Shown here: one piece after another, positions 37,001 to 48,030 of the stretch
Layout: each line of letters begins with the position of its first letter
Numbering within the stretch: position 1 is the stretch's first letter
Assembly (NCBI GenBank): GCA_030248065.1
Contig: JASAMV010006625.1
Coordinates: forward strand, 1 to 64,000
Direction: 5' to 3'
DNA: 64,000 bases
Source: Rhynchonema sp. JSB1_4
Lineage: Eukaryota; Nematoda; Chromadorea; Monhysterida; Xyalidae
The notes under the pieces: model-generated
The model's input: only the letters and a program-made list of their open reading frames with translations
Database searches by the model: none
Told to the model about the DNA's origin: nothing
Program-made: the position numbers and the translations under genes

Positions 37001-37663
37001 AGACAACGCACGAGTGGGCGTGGGTGACATTGTACAACACTGTACAGCAGACAGGCGGTGTTAAAAATTATAGGATAATCAATCTAGAGCCGAGTCTCGG
37101 TGGGATCTTGACAGTCCAACATGTTGTGGTCAAGGCATTATTTATGATTACACGAAGTGAGCTACCGGGATAGCAGGTGTTCATACTGAAGCTGAAGCAA
37201 TTGAAAAAATCATTGAAGTGGCCTGGTGGCGACGGACACGTTTAAAATAAAAGCATGCTCAAGAACCGAATTGCCTACGAAACGAACGCACTCGCACCAG
37301 CCACATTAGCAGCAGCGTACATGATCGGCACCGACAATTTGCGAACTTCACACAAGGAAATAATGTGACACAAAAACTGCGTCAAGGTTTGGCACATTTG
37401 TTTATTGTTCCCACGTAACCGACTGCCTGCTGTCCTCGCCGCGATGGTAATTATATAAACACTCCCGAAGCGGAATTGAATTAAAACCTAGTCGCATGAA
37501 ATAAAAAATTCAACTCACGAAGCAGTGGTCTCGGTGAAACTGCCTCCTTCAAGCAATCGAATCTTTGCGAATAAGGAGGCGCATTCACGAGTGGAACGTC
37601 ACTTAGATCGGCCAGTAGGAATTCAACATTGAATTTGAATTTTTTCTTGCGCAAGAGTGACAT
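25096..37663 (-). CDS. EEIG1/FAM102-like NT-C2 domain protein
   Basis: Eight exons: 37663-37519, 33948-33828, 30915-30716, 30440-30249, 29459-29344, 29026-28786, 25986-25580 and 25199-25096. The start [20 protein letters not shown] matches the usual start of the EEIG1/FAM102 family; an in-frame ATG at 37789 would add 42 residues. The NT-C2 domain spans exons 1-3: [65 protein letters not shown] and [12 protein letters not shown] Ser/Pro-rich linker follows. The conserved tail is [12 protein letters not shown] and then [11 protein letters not shown]...[12 protein letters not shown]. All phases agree and give about 508 aa. One defect is seen: in exon 1 the frame of DVPLVNA and that of LFAKIRLL differ (slip at 37575-37579). 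Family members are linked to membrane trafficking and osteoclast signalling; the role here is inferred only. The donor of exon 3 (GTTCGT) was chosen for phase. Confidence 0.85.
26352..26994. mobile_element. Long hairpin (foldback) element in an EEIG-like gene intron
   Basis: Arms of about 285 bp (26352-26637 and 26710-26994) are nearly perfect inverted copies around a loop of about 70 bp. One arm begins ACAAGAAGAAAAATGCC and the other ends with its complement. No coding region. It lies in the intron between exons 6 and 7, so the pre-mRNA would carry a long double-stranded stem. Confidence 0.85.
27172..28466. repeat. Tandem array of about eight 155-bp units
   Basis: The marker TGAGTTCCGGTTC (with variants) recurs at 27271, 27427, 27582, 27737, 27892, 28047, 28203 and 28359, giving a period of 155-156 bp. 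Each unit also holds TTCCGGTTCCAGTTCCGG subrepeats, TCTCGACCCCGAAAACC and GATCAGACCA. Divergence rises toward both ends. It lies within the same intron of the EEIG-like gene as the hairpin. Confidence 0.9.
29690..30073. mobile_element. hAT-like MITE, 8-bp target duplication ATTCTGCG
   Basis: Terminal inverted repeats CAGTGTAGTTCCTGG and CCAGGAACTGCACTG are flanked by a perfect duplication of ATTCTGCG (29682-29689 and 30074-30081). The interior has GGTACACTAACCGCCGCG units and TTTTTAGGCCTAA blocks. It sits in an EEIG-like gene intron. The 8-bp duplication and CAGTG terminus fit hAT superfamily transposition. No coding capacity. Confidence 0.85.
30916..33827. other. Intron of the EEIG-like gene, no further feature seen
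   Basis: About 2.9 kb between exons 2 and 3. Scattered open frames show no family motif. Confidence 0.6.
33949..37518. other. First intron of the EEIG-like gene, no further feature seen
   Basis: About 3.6 kb. A 140-codon plus-strand frame at 34960-35382 and a minus-strand frame at 35333-35533 carry no recognisable domain. Confidence 0.55.
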
Positions 37664-37964
37664 TATGAAATAGGTCGGCCCCACAGCCGACGTCCGACTT
37701 GTTGCTGCTTCTAGTCGATTGGTGCTCGGAGTCGGCCGATTTCTTTTTGAAGCATGACTGTGACCGGACGTGGACGGTGCTGATGGCATTCAATTTTGGA
37801 GAGGCGCTAGTTCGGAAATGCAGAATTGGTTAGTAAATGTATGATAATCTGGAATTCGTCTGTAAAAAATGCCATAAATCAAGCGACTGGGACTGAAGCT
37901 TTTAGCCACCTCCCCCAGAAGTTGGGATGGGTAGCTAGCTACCTACACCACTGTACCTGCCTAT

Positions 37965-38857
37965 CAGTGCAGTTCCTGGGGGAGGAGGGCCCCCTCGGGT
38001 TCGCCTGTCCTTCCTCCATGGTACGCCTGCCCCCCTCTTCCCCTCCGGGTACGTCTGCTCCCCCAATTTTTGCCTAAAATAGGCAAATTTTTCAATCGGA
38101 TTGCGTGCTGTCCCGGGCTCGCCGCGGGGGGTACCTACTGTACCACAGCCGAGCGACTCCCGGAGTTTGGTACCTAGAAGATTTCGGGGGTTAGGCTTTT
38201 GGGTGAAAAATTTTAATGTTTTTATTACGTGCGGAATTGTGTGAAAACGTAGTATTAGCGCGCGAATTTTGGGTAATTTGAGGTAAAAACAACTGATTTT
38301 ACACTAATTTTGGCCATTTTGGTAAAAAAATTGGCACTTTCGCGGCAACAGGGTGTTGACGATAGATAGATGCAGTGGTGTCGTTAGCGAGGTTGGGGGT
38401 TACCCCCTCGTATAGGGGTTTACGGAATCAGCCGGGGGTATGGGGTATGGGAAATTTTTCATTTTTGGAACAAGCACCCCTAAGAAATTACTTTTTGACC
38501 TCCACCAAAATTGACCATTTTTCGCCTAACACAATGTCAAAAATCGCTTGCTACCGCAAGAAAAACTCTGTTTTCAGCGCTTTTGGACTAATTTTTGGTA
38601 CTTTCCGAAGATTTTTGGGGTCTTTTTTTTCAGAAAGCCCCCCTCAGGCGGGTCAACCTACCTACTGTACCGGCCGAGCTAGGGGGACAAAATTGTTTAG
38701 GTCTAAATATTGATGAAAATGTACTCTAAACGCTAATTTCGCCTATTTGGAGTGAAAAATGCCGATTTTATACCATGAGCCAAAAATCGCAACTTACTGT
38801 ACCAGCCGCCGGGCGGCGACCTGCCTACTGTAGCAGGATGGAGCGTCAACCTAGGTC
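37965..38857. repeat. Mosaic of MITE fragments upstream of the EEIG-like gene
   Basis: It starts CAGTGCAGTTCCTGGGGG, a degenerate end of the CAGTGTAGTTCCTGG family. It continues with fragments of a second family marked by GGTACCTACTGTACC and ACTGTACCAGCCGCCGGGCG, also seen near 40500 and 60140. Interiors are rich in AAAATTTTGGCC-like low-complexity blocks. No single intact element can be delimited. Confidence 0.55.
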
Positions 38858-39312
38858 AGCGCTGTGGCTGGGGGGAGGGGGCTTGGTCAGGGTGTTGACG
38901 ATAGATAGATTGGGACCCGAAATGTGTTGACGATAGATAGATGACCCAAGTCCGACATCTGGGGGGGGGTCGACCCAAATTTGTTGTCGTTAGAGAGATG
39001 GTGGGGGCACGCCAAAAATCAAGGTTTAGTATAGTGTACTAAGTAGATAATAATGTGCAAATATTAATGAAACTGTACTTAGATGTACTAAATCCGCGCG
39101 TAGCGCGCGATTTTTTGCCTATTTGGGGTGAAAAATACCGATTTTGAGCCATTTTGAGTGAAAAATGTCAATTTTGGGTTCGAAATGTGTTGACGATAAA
39201 TAGATTGTTCCCAAAATCGATAGATAGATGAAATCAAAAAGTGTTATTTTAACGATAGATAGATGAATTTGGCGGGACCTACCCCCCCCCCCCCCCCCCA
39301 AGTACTACCCTG
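38858..39312. mobile_element. MITE copy with GTTGACGATAGATAGAT units
   Basis: Repeated GTTGACGATAGATAGAT units and a TAGTATAGTGTACTAAGTAG core make this an inverted relative of the element at 41857-42330. The right end is CAAGTACTACCCTG. The left end (CAGCGCTGTGGCTGG) differs, so this copy is probably recombined or nested. Confidence 0.65.
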
Positions 39313-39859
39313 CCCTACCCCCTCCGCCCCGATTCTTGCCCTCAAAATGTCCATTTTTCGGATTGCCGAATTATCGTTTTTTTCCTTTTTTCCTCGGATA
39401 AAAATCGTACCCAAAGAAAAAAAGGAAAAAAATATAGGGAAAAAATAAAGTAATAGGAAAAAAACGTTTATTTTTTTAGGAAAAAAACGAAAAATCGAAA
39501 GGAAAAAACCTCTGTCCAGCAAAAAAATGAAATTTCCGAAAATGGTGAAATTGAGATGATTGAGAGTTCAGTAGTTCGTTTTCCATTCCATTTCATTTGT
39601 CATCAGTGTCTTTTTCTTGTGTGTGAAGTTTTGTTTCTTTTGTGTGGGGGCGATATCTTGCTGCAAGTGCATTAAAAACGATAAAATTTTATGTTTGGAG
39701 CTCAGTCTCTGAGAACATGAATATGGTGAATTGACGAGGTCATGTCATTGTGCTCAGAAACAGTTGTTTCCTATCTCGTTATATGATTATTCATGACTGA
39801 ATTTCTTTGTTTCAGCTAGGGATTAGGATTTTGGTATTGGCAGGCGGCTGTGCGACGAC

Positions 39860-41582
39860 GAAAAACAAGGTCTACCGCCCCCTAAAAGGGGTCAGTGAAA
39901 AAATAGAGCCCCCAAAAAAATACAGCCCCCAGCCCTCCCAACTGAAATTCCCCGCTTGGGGGTCGTAAAGTCAAGTTCTTGTGTAATACACCTTGTGTAC
40001 AGTACAACGTTTGTGGTTGAATACATGATGACGTAAAGCCTTTTATGGAAGATCTGCACCGAAAAACACTCAATAATGACCAGTAACACCCTGACAGGGA
40101 CAGGACTCCATTTTAGGGCAGGGGTATTTTTTGGAACATTTTTTGAGATTTTGGGCAGCGAAAAAAATACAGCCCCTCAAAAGTAGAGCCCCCTAAAAAA
40201 TACAGCCCCCCAAAAGGGGTCAGTGAAAAAATACAGCCCCCCTTGTATTTTAGGTTTACGGTGGACGATTTTTTGATGAAAAATAAATTACCGTAAAAAC
40301 CTAAATACAGCCCCCCCCCCGGAATAGAGCCGCCCAAAAAGAGGTCAGTGAATTAATAGAGCCCCCCACCGGAGACCGGAATAGAGCCCCCCCCCTAAGT
40401 AACATCCCCTATACAGTAGTGTATTAACGCTTGATAGTGGTGCACAGCAATGCTGTAGCTGGGGGGGGGGGGGGGGGTGGGGGTCCCCCCCTAGGTACAG
40501 TAGGTAGGTTGCCGCCCCTCGCCTGGTACAGTAGGTAGGTTGCCGCCCCTCCCCTGGTACAGTAGGTAGGTTGCCGCCCCACCTAACTTTTCATCCAAAA
40601 CATTCATTTTTGGCTTAAAATTGCATAAAATTAGCATATTTGTCTGCAAATAGGCGAAAAATCGCGCGCTGCGCGCGAAATTAGTGTTTTAGGCCTCATT
40701 TTCTTCAGTATTTAGACATAAAAAATTTCGGTTTCCAGATGACCCCCCCCCCAAGTGGTACGACCCCCCCTAGCTCGGCTGGTACGGTAGGTAGGTAGGT
40801 TGCCGCCCCGCATTTTGGGTGGTACAGTAGGTTGCCGCCCCGCCTGGGTAGCTACACTGGTGGTGCACAGGTACATTTATGCACGTTCGTTGTTCGTTCA
40901 GAGCACATAATACGCCTCTTATTGACCAATAGACACGAATAAATGCGATTACAAGCGAAAAAACATCCTTTCAAAAACCCCTTTTTAAGGGTTTTTGGGG
41001 ATATTTTTGGGAACAATTTTTTCAGGTTCGGGTCAGTGAATTAATAGAGGTCCCCCGGCATAGAGCCCCCCAAAATGGGGTCAGTGAGTTAATAGAGCCC
41101 CCTTGGTACCGTAAAAACCTAAATAGACGGGGGGCTAAATTAACGCACTCACCCCATTTTGGGGGGGGGCTCTATTACGGGGGGGGGGGGCTTTATTCCG
41201 GGGGGCCTCTATTAATTCACTGACCCGAACCTGAAAAATTGTTCCCAGAAATACCCCCCCAAAAACCCCTAAAAAGAGGTTTGAAAGGATGTTTTTTCGC
41301 TTGTAATCGCATTTATTCGTGTCTATTCGTCAATAGGAGGCGTATTATGTGCTCTGAACGAACAACAAACGTGCATAAATGTACCTGTACACCACTATCA
41401 AGCCTTAATACACTACAGTATAGGGGATGTTACTTACCGGGGGGGCTCTATTCCGGGGGGGGGGCCTCTATTAATTCACTGACCCCTTTTTGGGGGGGCT
41501 GTATTACGGGGGGGGGGCTCTATTCCGGGGGGGGGGGGCTGTATTTAGGTTTTTACGGTATTTAGGTTTTTACGGTACCGGT
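39860..41582. mobile_element. Large palindromic element with AATAGAGCCCCCC repeats
   Basis: Inverted halves share GTAACATCCCCTATAC (near 40400 and 41420), a GTGCATAAATGTACCTG/CAGGTACATTTATGCAC block (40867 and 41371) and TCAGTGAATTAATAGAG with G/C tracts (41034 and 41470). A third partial copy is at 58.8-59.7 kb. The left half is interrupted by the insertion at 40448-40863. No protein is encoded. Confidence 0.65.
40448..40863. mobile_element. hAT-like MITE nested in the palindrome, duplication GTGCACAG
   Basis: GTGCACAG stands directly before the element (40440-40447) and after it (40864-40871). Ends are CAATGCTGTAGCT and AGCTACACTGGTG, which pair imperfectly. The interior repeats GGTACAGTAGGTAGGTTGCC. 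It splits the arm of the surrounding palindrome, so it arrived later. Confidence 0.75.
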
Positions 41583-43016
41583 AATTTTTTTCAAATTCAA
41601 ATTTTATCTGTAAGCTCACGCAAAGACCTTCAGGAGATCCGGCAAACACCTAAAAAAGAGACATATCAGTAAATAGCACACAAAATTATAATCATGAATG
41701 ATCAAACGACAAAACGTACCGGAGAGATTCAAAAACAAAAAACAACACAGCAACGGCAGGCGATAAATCAGCGATTGATGGCGAACACGAGATGATAACA
41801 GATGTCAACAAAATTGATGATGACCTGAAAGCAGCAACCCAGTGACTGAGGGGATCCAGGGTAGTACTTGGGGGGGGGTGGGGGGGGTCCCCCCAAATTC
41901 ATCTATCTATCGTCAACACTTTTTGATTTCATCTATCTATCGTCAACACTTATGGGCAAATCTATCTATCGTCAACAAATTCTGGGAACAATCTATCTAT
42001 CGTCAACACATTTTGAACCCAAAATTGACATTTTTGACTCAAAATGGCTCAAAATCGGTATTTTTCACCCCAAATAGGCAAAAAATCGCGCGCTACGCGC
42101 GGATTTAGTACATCTAAGTACATTTTCATTAATATTTGCACCTTATTACCTACTTAGTACACTATACTATACCTTGATTTTTGGCGACCCCCCCCCCCAC
42201 CATCTATCTATCGTCAACAAGTTTGGGTCGACCCCCCCCCCAGATTTCGGACTTGGGTCATCTATCTATCGTCAACACATTTCGGGTCCCAATCTATCTA
42301 TCGTCAACACCCTGACCAAGTACTACACTGAGGGGATCAGTCAACGACAGCTGAGAATTTTGATGAAATGTGGCAAGAAACTACGTCTCGACCACGTGAG
42401 TTTAGTTTAGTTTTAAAGGCCGCAATTGAGGCAGCAGAGACGACGTCCTCTGGGAGCCTGTTCCAGAGGTCCACGACACGATAGGCCCAGTACCCGGACA
42501 AGTCTGCACCCGCGCCATGGACTCGACACAAACCGTGGGAGTGCCCTCGGGTTGGGCGGCCGGTGTCACGAGATGGAAAGAAGGATTCCTTGGTTACCCC
42601 AGGTATGTGACCGTGAATGACCTTGTACACAAGCACAAGATCGTTCACGGTCCGGCGATAAATTAGGGGGTCTAAATTTAGGGCATGCAAACGCTGTTGG
42701 TAAGACAGTGTCTGCATGCCAGGTAAATAGTAAGTGAACCGACGTTGAATTTTTTCAACGTTTTTAGCTAAAGTGACATTTTGAGGGGACCAAATGGACA
42801 TGGAAAATTCCAGTAAAGGGCGGACATAGGCCAAATAAAGTTTTCGGAGGAAGTCGAGATTTCAACTGTGAAAGTTTCGGCGGATGGTCTTCTCCATTCT
42901 GCTGGCGTCAGCCACAATTTTACCAATATGTGACTCAAACTTTAAGTTTTGTTGGTCTATTAAGACACCCAAGTCCCGGACATGGGGCGGTGAAATAATC
43001 TGCTCATTCCCACAAA
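41583..43016 (-). mobile_element. 5'-truncated CR1/Jockey-like LINE, defective
   Basis: The minus strand encodes the C-terminal part of a reverse transcriptase: HVRDLGVLIDQQNLKFESHI, LYLAYVRPLLEFSMSIWSPQ, NVEKIQRRF, LDPLIYRRTVNDLVLVYKV and GYWAYRVVDLWNRLPEDVV. The frame ends at 42337. An in-frame TGA at 42862-42864 replaces an Arg codon present in the second copy at 63.5 kb. The 3' end (left) finishes in a short TTTGAA repeat tail. The 5' end is cut at about 43016. A hAT-like element is inserted in the 3' untranslated part. Confidence 0.85.
41857..42330. mobile_element. hAT-like MITE, 8-bp duplication AGGGGATC, inside the LINE
   Basis: CAGGGTAGTACTTGG opens the element and CCAAGTACTACACTG closes it. 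Perfect AGGGGATC flanks occupy 41849-41856 and 42331-42338. Inside are ATCTATCTATCGTCAAC units. The uninterrupted target is preserved in the second LINE copy at 62206-62213. Confidence 0.9.
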
Positions 43017-44255
43017 AATAAGGTTTTCTGATAATTTATTTTGGAAATTTATCTGGCTCCGGAAAAACCGGTTTTTTTCGTTTTTATCAGAAAAAAACGT
43101 GTTTTTTTTCACCGTTGGGGTGGGACACACACAAACAACAGCGGTTGTACTGTACCTGTCCGATGAAGCAAAGCAAAAGCAAATTGAATTTTTTGCAAAA
43201 ATCTCTTTCAAATAAAAATTCTTTTTCGCGGAGGAGCACAAAGAGACGTTACCTTGTTGGTCGTTATAACCATGTGGTTGTCCTTTCAGAACATTTCATG
43301 ACGTAATCAGATGAAATTTACCTCCACGTACATGAATAAACCTTCAATCTTAGCATTTAGCTGCACCCTGGTGAAATCATACGGCACACATTTGTATAAT
43401 GCTGAACAAATCAAGGAAGTCGGTGATTAACCAACGCTAACAAGTTCTCGAGTCTTCTGACACGCTGGACATAAGCAGTTGATGGGTTTGTGGGACTTGG
43501 ACTTTGTTTCCACGAGCGGTGACATGTCACCTTCGCTTGGCCAAAGCCTCAACCTACAGTAGTTGAATCAAGCCTAAATGGTCGTGGGTGCGTAGCAGTT
43601 GACGAGCGCCGATGTTCTTTTAATCATTATTGTTAGTCGTTTCCCTTGGCTCATGAGAGCATACAAGTTAGTCTACGGGGTGACCCAACAATTAAGGAAA
43701 CCTTTTTTGATGAGGCTGTATCTCGGTCGCTGTTGTATTTGGACAGACACGCTACGCTTTATTCAAAACCTACACTTGCCTTGCATTTTGTGTCCAAGTT
43801 CTGTTTCGTGACTCGCTTTGACGGATGACACGCGCAAGATTGAAATCATGCGGTCTGGTTACAACAAGCGCGCTTTCAACAGTTTGTAGTCAACAATTAC
43901 AACAGTTACAAAACGGAGCGTGGCTCATCTGTCAAGGCACGTTGGGCTGCCAAATTTTTATATCTAAAGCCAGATAAACAAAGGTTTCGAACGACGTGCA
44001 TGATGACTCCTAGTTTGCAACCTAACCCGAGATCCAGCTAGATCACGAAAGGTTTCCTTAATTGTTGGGTCACCCCACATATGTGCTAAATTTACAATTT
44101 CTCACCGACCAGCGCATACTACATTTTATCGGATCACTTACGATAAGGATGAACAACACAAACCCAGGTGCAAAAAACCGTGCCACTTTTTCGCAAAAAA
44201 TTTGTGGGATCGGGATTCTTACTGACGACGGTCACAACTGATCTGAATCCGCGAG

Positions 44256-46688
44256 CTACAAGGCATTCAGAGTCCGACCCCATGGCAGCTCGTGTTGACA
44301 CAAATCATCGGGAGTCGGTTGCCACCAATTGGCAACGTCACGGTAAATCGTGGTCGAGCTGTAGCGATAAACATTTCGAAAGTCGACCTCTTGTGTTTGT
44401 AATGCTTCGCACAACGCACAGACGGCAGCTTGGCCCATATCCTGTACTCGAGGAATGATTTTCTGGCGGAATTCAAAGAATTTTTCGTATTTCGCAGGAT
44501 CGCCCATCAGTTTGTGCAAATATTTCGCTAAATCCTTTGCAGATTTGAACTTGTCCAGTGCGATGTAGCTGTTTTCAGGTAGCACTTTCTTGGCGATTTT
44601 GTCTGCAAGGGAAATACACGTGCTTTGTTGGGCGCCGATTTCGGCGTGTTCTCTTCTCGCAGACGTATGATGCACCGGTGGCAGCGCGAGTGGGAGTGTA
44701 CCAGATGGACACCTAACACGAAAAACACGCACACCAGCTGAGTTTATGCTCGCTTACGACATGTACTCAAAAATTTTGTCGAAAAGTGTTATATGAGTAT
44801 TTGATGTTTCATACCTGAGAACACGATGGGCACGGCACCATACGCCAGTGCGCGTGCCGCTTTTTCGGTCACATACTCATCGCAAAGTGTATTCTCGAGC
44901 GCAATGTAGAAATAATATTCCTTGAGCAATTCATTGCAGACTTGGTCATCGTCGCGTGGACACTTCTTTGTGCCACAAGCACCATAGATGTCAACTTGTA
45001 CATGCTGTTGAAGTTCCTCGACGTAATCTTCGCGTTGAGTCCGCGTTTTACAGATGGAAGCGAACCTGAATAAGTCAAGTTGGAACCGGAACTGGAAAAT
45101 GACCATCAGTAACTGTGTGATAAAAATCAATATTTCGCCTCATACCAAGCCACAGCCTTGTCCTTTCGACTGATTAGCGACCTGATAATATCATCTTCTT
45201 CCGTCTTTTCCGGCGTCATTTTCTTCGGCTTCGTTATGTAATCGTCGACTGTGCTTTTCTTCTTTTTCTCAGTTCGGCTCAGATACAACAACGGAATATC
45301 GGAATCCGAGCGATAAGTCATCGTCCAGTTGATTCGGTAGCGATACCTGAACAAGTTGACAATTGATAATGTATGTAGATGTCGACGTATGGCTATTCGG
45401 CATGCGCACTGACATGCGCACATGCGCAGGACCTGGTGCACCGCCCGTTTGTGAAAGCCAGGGAAACTGATGGTAAATGCATGTGTGCACCACCGTGGTG
45501 ATTGTGAATTGAGCAGCAGTGGGCTTTGCGCCAGCTCATCGTCTGCGCAGATTATACCAAATGGCCGCGTGACCCCTGAGAAACATCCGAGGTGGTGTAG
45601 GGCACAGACTTGTCACCCACTACGCGTCATGTGCACCCCGTGCCCTCAAAGCACACTCGCATATAGGAGCTGCGGTGGTTTTATGACAGCCGGTCTAACA
45701 AAATATCACTGCTAAGCTCTGGTCATTGCTCAAAGACGATATCGTGCTCAGTGCCAATCTTGTTATCATGCATATCGGTATCAGCAACAAAACGCTGACT
45801 TTATGTATAATCTCACGTTCTGGTCACCACATGGGTGTTCGGCGGTGCTTCGAGGCAGAAAAACACGCCGAGCTGTTTGGGTGTGAATTCCTCAATCGGC
45901 AGGTCTGGGTCGATCAAATTGTTGCGACAGTGGAACACGATGGCATCGGCTTTTGGCCATCGAGTCGGTTTCGCCGTGAACAGACAGTTTTTGTAGGAAC
46001 AATTGCCTCAAAATGGAATTGGGTTGCTGGAATTCTCAAAAATCACATTTGAGACAAGCGAACCTTTCGACTCTTTCCATATTCTGGCCAGATTCGTTCC
46101 GAAATAGCCGGTCGCGTCGAGCACAATCTGCGTTCGGTTGACTTTCACCTTTCGATATTTGTGAAGATGCGGCCACCTGCATTCAGTGACTTTATACATA
46201 CAGGCACACAAGCATGCAGGTCATCACAATAATGTCCTTGGGATCTTTCCAAACGCTGGTGGTGCGCAAAGCGCGTTACAGCGAGCTACCCAGTGGTATC
46301 ACGTGACGTGGTGACCGGCAGTCAGGTACAATATTTGTTGAAGAATCACATAGTGACTGTAAACTCAGCAAGTTGACTGTACAATGGTTCATTGGTCCCA
46401 AGTCAATCTGGCAACTGTAGATGTCCGCCGTTCGTGAAAATGAAAGTCACAAAAACCTAAGTGAACTCACACTTTGGGTTCCTCCGGCTGCATCCACTGC
46501 ACAAAGAAATACCCAGCGAACAACAGCCAACCCCAGACCAGCACTCCGATCAGAACTTTGACGAGAATAATTTCGTCTTCTGAGGGTTCGGCTTTCGGGT
46601 CCGGCGTTTCCGATACCCCAGTGCCCGAAATCGGGATCTTATCCAACTCTGCGTACTTCTGCTTCGCTTTTTCCAGTAGCACGTGCAT
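44256..46688 (-). CDS. GT10 fucosyltransferase (alpha-1,3-FucT-like), copy A, intact
   Basis: Six exons join in phase to 439 aa: 46688-46471, 46176-46064, 46006-45817, 45346-45146, 45065-44815 and 44602-44256. The protein is a type II Golgi enzyme: about 40 cytosolic residues, one TM at about 40-64 (IILVKVLIGVLVWGWLLFAG), then the catalytic region. Family marks are CSYKNCLFTAKPTRWPKADA, VFHCRNN, LEAPPNT, INWTMTYRSDSDIP, AVAWFASICKTRTQRE, VDIYGACG, the donor-binding motif FYIALENTLCDEYVTEK, ALAYGAVPIVFSD, and a C-terminal NWWQPTPDDLCQHELPWG. GT10 enzymes transfer fucose from GDP-fucose to GlcNAc on glycans. The ATG is conserved in copy B while upstream DNA diverges. Intron 2 (57 nt) uses a GTTCGC donor and a TTTTGAG acceptor. 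Confidence 0.9.
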
Positions 46689-46740
46689 TTGTACGAACCT
46701 TGTTGTTTCGCGCTCGTGCAATGAAGTATGCAATGTACAG

Positions 46741-47171
46741 TACCAGCTGCAAATTTTGGCCGATTGGGGCTTGCGTCTGCAGACCTGCATGCTCAATACA
46801 AAAGATAGCAGCCTTGAACAGTCTGCAGGCACGCTCCCATGCACACTGCAAGCTGCACAGTACATTAGCCGTCGCAGGCTCATGAGCCTACAGGCAGTTC
46901 TGTTTGCAAATTCCATTTATTTTCCAGCTTGCACAAAGCAGAAATTCTTCAAAACAACTAGAAATAACTAAATTTGAACTAAATCACAACGCACAAAAAG
47001 CAGTCATGCATCCGCCGGGCCTGCAGCATGAACCTGCGCCTGCGACAGCTTACGGGCTGTGCAGGCGAGCCTGCAAGGCTCTGCACGCTGCTATCTTTTG
47101 TATTGGGCCTGCACGGGCTCATGAGCCTGCAGGCGCAGGCCTCAATCAGCCAAAAATTGCAGCTGGTGCTG
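46741..47171. mobile_element. Foldback element upstream of GT10 copy A, absent from copy B
   Basis: Inverted arms start ACAGTACCAGCTGCAA and end TTGCAGCTGGTGCTGT. They share AGCAGC/GCTGCT, ATCTTTTGTATTG and CTCATGAGCCTGCAGGC-like blocks. The equivalent place in unit B (near 53008) goes straight from GCAATGTG to CTGTCAAAATTATGC, an empty site. TA may be the target duplication. Confidence 0.7.
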
Positions 47172-47929
47172 TAAGTCTGTCAAATTATGCAATGAAGAAC
47201 ACATTCACTCACACGTGTGGCAAAGACCATGCACAGCATTCAGGCCAGTCAGGCATTTACACGTTGGTAATTAGAGGATTTGGCGCACAAAGGTGCAACC
47301 TCAAAATTCTCATCGTGGTGTACATAAAGGTAGCAGTCAAACAAACTTTGCGTGGACGACCAAAGGTAACACTTTTGACGCTGCACACTGCTCTAGCGAA
47401 ATGCCACAAGGGGTATTAACATTTCAGTCTGATAAATTCGCATCTGATAAATTCCAATCAAATGCCAATTCCCATAACAGTGGATGACGTTATATCATCG
47501 GCAGAAAATAAAACAACCACAACACTCCAGAAAAATCAGCAAAAGCACCCATCTCCTGAACAGAGTAATTGCAACAACGGAAAAGGAAAATCACATATCA
47601 TCAGCGGTGCAATTCACAATCAGCGAATCTTGTTCAACCAAAAAGTTGAAACGAAACGTGACAGTTTCACAAAAGATGGCACCAATAAAAATTGTTGTCT
47701 TTTCACTTTGGTCCCTCCGAGAATATTTTGTCGACGTTTCGGTTTTTCACAAGCGCAAGGAGACGAGAATACAATCAAAGACGACGGAGAAGCAATGATA
47801 GTGGCAACGTTCTTCACAAGGCTGCCATGAGCGGTGCACAAGGACATCGTCAGCGCGAGAGCACCGGACAAATGATATTATTTCTTTCAAAATGACAAAA
47901 CTAAATTGAATTAAACTGACCACCATAAA

Positions 47930-48030
47930 CAAACCGAATTTCTCCGTCCAACACATATTCGTGGTCATCGGTCAGCTGTTCGCCATATTTGATGTCACGC
48001 GCAGCGAACAGTGCCACATGGGCAGTAAAT
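47930..48030 (-). pseudogene. Duplicated 3' fragment of the SET-domain gene
   Basis: It is close to the end of the SET gene at 54287-54380. It reads HVALFAARDIKYGEQLT, but the conserved TYDYEH has become TDDHEY and the frame is shifted before KFG. Only the last exon's tail was duplicated, so this cannot be a gene. It marks the right edge of unit A. Confidence 0.8.

Noticed and set aside
46004..46064. In-frame TGA within the GT10 copy A frame (…NPIPF-stop-GNCSYKNC…), possible recoding or pseudogene
   Set aside because: A 57-nt intron with matching phase removes the stop and rejoins WKESK-G-NCSYKNC. Copy B has a different stop (TAA) in the same short intron.
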